From assembly GCA_040365065.1 (NCBI GenBank), contig BAABNI010000018.1:1-34630 (forward strand): DNA of 34,630 nt, read 5' to 3'. Positions within the stretch are counted from its first letter, which is position 1. Every line of letters starts with the position of its first letter. Source of the stretch: Pelagadaptatus aseana (GTDB lineage: Bacteria; Pseudomonadota; Gammaproteobacteria; Pseudomonadales; Cellvibrionaceae). Made by a program: the position numbers and the translations under genes. Positions 33,296 through 34,630 of the stretch are shown piece by piece. The notes under the pieces were generated by a model. The model searched no databases, had not been told where the DNA came from, and saw nothing but the letters and a program-made list of their open reading frames with translations.

Positions 33296-33796
33296 TCAAG
33301 ATCTACCAATTACAACGTAACCATTCTCAATACTGAAATCAGGTGCTCTTAGATCTGGTAAATCTCCTGATATATTCTTTCCGTTTATATCCCAGGCAGA
33401 CATTTCAAGCCAATGCTTTGGCAAACCTGCATCAATACACCTGAATTCACCGTCCAAATTCCACTTCCCATTCGGCAATATCGGAAAAACAAACTCTGTG
33501 CATTCCACTATCGGCCTATCCCAGTTGTAATCTGGTAATAACACCTTTGAATCGAAATAAGGAATTTCTACGACTTTTAAATGATCGTTCTTCGTTATAT
33601 AGGCGAAGAACATATAGTAATTTGACTCCCCAGTAGAAAAGTCCCCTGGGGTCAGGTCGGATACTTTGAGCTTTACTAGGTTAAGCTCAGCCTTGGCACT
33701 AGGGTTCATTGAGCTAAGGAACACCGAAGCTATTGAAAGCCCTCCAATAGCGAACAAACCTAAAACAGATAATTTTAAAACCTTCAGCCTATCCAT
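33296..33796 (-). CDS. Hypothetical membrane-anchored protein, Rieske-like N terminus without cluster ligands
   Basis: A 166-residue protein with one N-terminal membrane helix (about 8-28) and a soluble part. The stretch MNPSAKAELNLVKLKVSDL (30-48) followed by TPGDF resembles the linker after the membrane anchor of Rieske iron-sulfur subunits. The CTHLGC and CPCHGS cluster motifs are absent; the only cysteines are two, in VECTE and FRCID. It is therefore not a functional Rieske protein. It starts with ATG. It could be a cassette-borne relative with another role. The family assignment is a weak resemblance. Confidence 0.55.
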   Translation of the reverse strand: MDRLKVLKLSVLGLFAIGGLSIASVFLSSMNPSAKAELNLVKLKVSDLTPGDFSTGESNYYMFFAYITKNDHLKVVEIPYFDSKVLLPDYNWDRPIVECTEFVFPILPNGKWNLDGEFRCIDAGLPKHWLEMSAWDINGKNISGDLPDLRAPDFSIENGYVVIGRS

Positions 33797-33851
33797 GTTG
33801 GCTCAAATCCATTTTGTAAATGCCATCTGTTTCCAATACGTTATAACTCAC

Positions 33852-33884
33852 GATCTAACACCGATGTGCCAACAACGGACATTC
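33852..33884. repeat. GTGCCA hairpin motif, copy B
   Basis: The core GTGCCAACAACGGACATTC (33866-33884) differs from copy A at four of 19 positions. It lies 15 bp after the stop of the 33900 gene. The left arm is less well matched than in copy C. Confidence 0.55.
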
Positions 33885-33899
33885 AAAGCTTGCACTAAA

Positions 33900-34280
33900 T
33901 CAATTTAAAGAACCAAAAACCAATATAACAACTATCGTAAGCATCCCGTTGATAGCCAATCTACTAATATTGTCAGAATCTCGCCACTTTATGTAACCAC
34001 GAAAGACAACATCACTGAACAAACCAAGAAGAAGAGCAGTGAATATCAACAAATATTGAATTCTGTGATTTACGTTTAGCGTATATACAAAGTAGATCGA
34101 GAGAAATGACAGTAATATTGATAATCTGGTCTCTTTAGATCTTTCGATTCTTTCGCCGCAGGCTTCACATTCGATAGGCGACAATCCAAGAGTCAGAAGA
34201 TACCCAAAATTATTTTTGATTTCTGAATTACACTCAGGGCATATATTTTTTGTAAAAATCATGGAATCAGTTCTCTTCAA
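33900..34280 (-). CDS. Hypothetical zinc-ribbon membrane protein
   Basis: A 126-residue protein. An N-terminal zinc-ribbon-like CPEC...CEAC pair (about residues 14-17 and 38-41) is followed by about three membrane helices (about 52-70, 74-92, 106-123). The function is not recognised. The frame starts at 34280, overlapping the upstream gene by 14 bases. The ATG at 34262 is an alternative and keeps the zinc ribbon whole. It is AT-rich like its neighbours. Confidence 0.55.
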   Translation of the reverse strand: MKRTDSMIFTKNICPECNSEIKNNFGYLLTLGLSPIECEACGERIERSKETRLSILLSFLSIYFVYTLNVNHRIQYLLIFTALLLGLFSDVVFRGYIKWRDSDNISRLAINGMLTIVVILVFGSLN

Positions 34281-34630
34281 CCCAGCCTGTCTCCTTAGAC
34301 CAGTAAGCTTTTTTCAAATCTCCAGAAAGGACTTTATATATTGAATTTTTACAGCCTAGATATTTCTCGCACTCCCCCAAAAAGCCAGAATAATTTCCAA
34401 GGAATAGCGGGATAACAACTTCCTTTCTAGAGCCCCTTGAGCCAAGAGTTATGTAATTTAAGCTACCTATCGGGTCAAAAGCTGCATAATTTATGTCCGT
34501 CCATGCCGATTCAGAATGCTTGCCATCATGGGTATAGGATTTGATCCCAGAATTTGAAACAACCACCGGATAAAAGCGAGAATATATTTCTAAACCTGGC
34601 CCCCAGAATATCCAAATTGAGGCAATAAGT
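34267..34630 (-). CDS. Hypothetical membrane-anchored protein, cut by the window's right edge
   Basis: A partial gene. A GTG at 34566 would give 99 residues, but the frame is open to base 34630 and the added part reads as a hydrophobic segment (LIASIWIFWGPGLEIYSRF). The true start is therefore probably beyond the window, giving a protein with an N-terminal membrane anchor. The visible part has no motif I recognise. It overlaps the next gene on the same strand, so the two are probably translated together. Confidence 0.5.
   Translation of the reverse strand, partial: LIASIWIFWGPGLEIYSRFYPVVVSNSGIKSYTHDGKHSESAWTDINYAAFDPIGSLNYITLGSRGSRKEVVIPLFLGNYSGFLGECEKYLGCKNSIYKVLSGDLKKAYWSKETGWVEEN

Noticed and set aside
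33841..33848. TTATAAC-type palindrome as a cassette core
   Set aside because: It does not fit GTTRRRY/RYYYAAC and has no paired inner boxes.
588..34630. tRNA genes, CRISPR arrays, transposase or integrase genes
   Set aside because: None could be recognised by reading both strands; small or divergent examples cannot be fully excluded without a search.

Overview
The window looks like a chromosome segment of a free-living, probably marine, gammaproteobacterium. The evidence is a Pseudomonas/Escherichia-type housekeeping block (rsmI divergent from lpoA-yraN-diaA-dolP), a gammaproteobacterial RNase P RNA gene, mpl, and an Atu-type terpenoid/branched-acid degradation cluster. A cellvibrionale-like (OMG group) relative is my guess from gene content only.

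Layout. (1) 1-475: rnpB on the minus strand with its promoter; a partial copy of its 3' end lies about 119 bp further on. (2) 588-1361: an orphan periplasmic solute-binding protein. (3) 1370-7679, all minus: AraC-type regulator, HSL-type esterase, two adenylate-forming acyl-CoA ligases and a TetR-type regulator. (4) 7826-14304, plus, divergent from tetR: AtuA-like protein, acyl-CoA carboxylase carboxyltransferase subunit, enoyl-CoA hydratase and biotin-carrying carboxylase subunit, an atuA-C-E-F-like operon. The tetR/atuA gap carries TTGAG/CTCAA half-sites that look like the operator. (5) 14357-19125, minus: SRPBCC protein, FAD-linked 2-hydroxyacid dehydrogenase and two tandem paralogues that each contain two periplasmic-binding domains. 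(6) 19232-21988, minus: iron-type alcohol dehydrogenase and aldehyde dehydrogenase. Together, regions 3-6 could take an ester or alcohol through aldehyde and acid to acyl-CoA, carboxylate it and hydrate it. No acyl-CoA dehydrogenase or lyase is present in the window.

(7) 22199-26632: rsmI, then lpoA, yraN, diaA and dolP. In Pseudomonas rnpB sits next to rsmI, so regions 2-6 look like about 21.7 kb inserted between them. (8) 26673-32675: PPi-type phosphofructokinase, mpl, a tyrosine phosphatase, a stand-alone eukaryotic-type HisA, a quinone-oxidoreductase-like protein and a periplasmic MsrB with half of each zinc motif missing. (9) 32797-34630: AT-rich, same-strand small genes of unknown function, an attC-like site at 32824-32920, and three copies of a short hairpin motif. 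I read this as the distal end of a gene-cassette (integron) array running off the right edge, where the last gene is cut.

No tRNA, CRISPR array or transposase gene was recognised. No stretch over 300 bases lacks a gene or RNA; the longest gaps are described as features.
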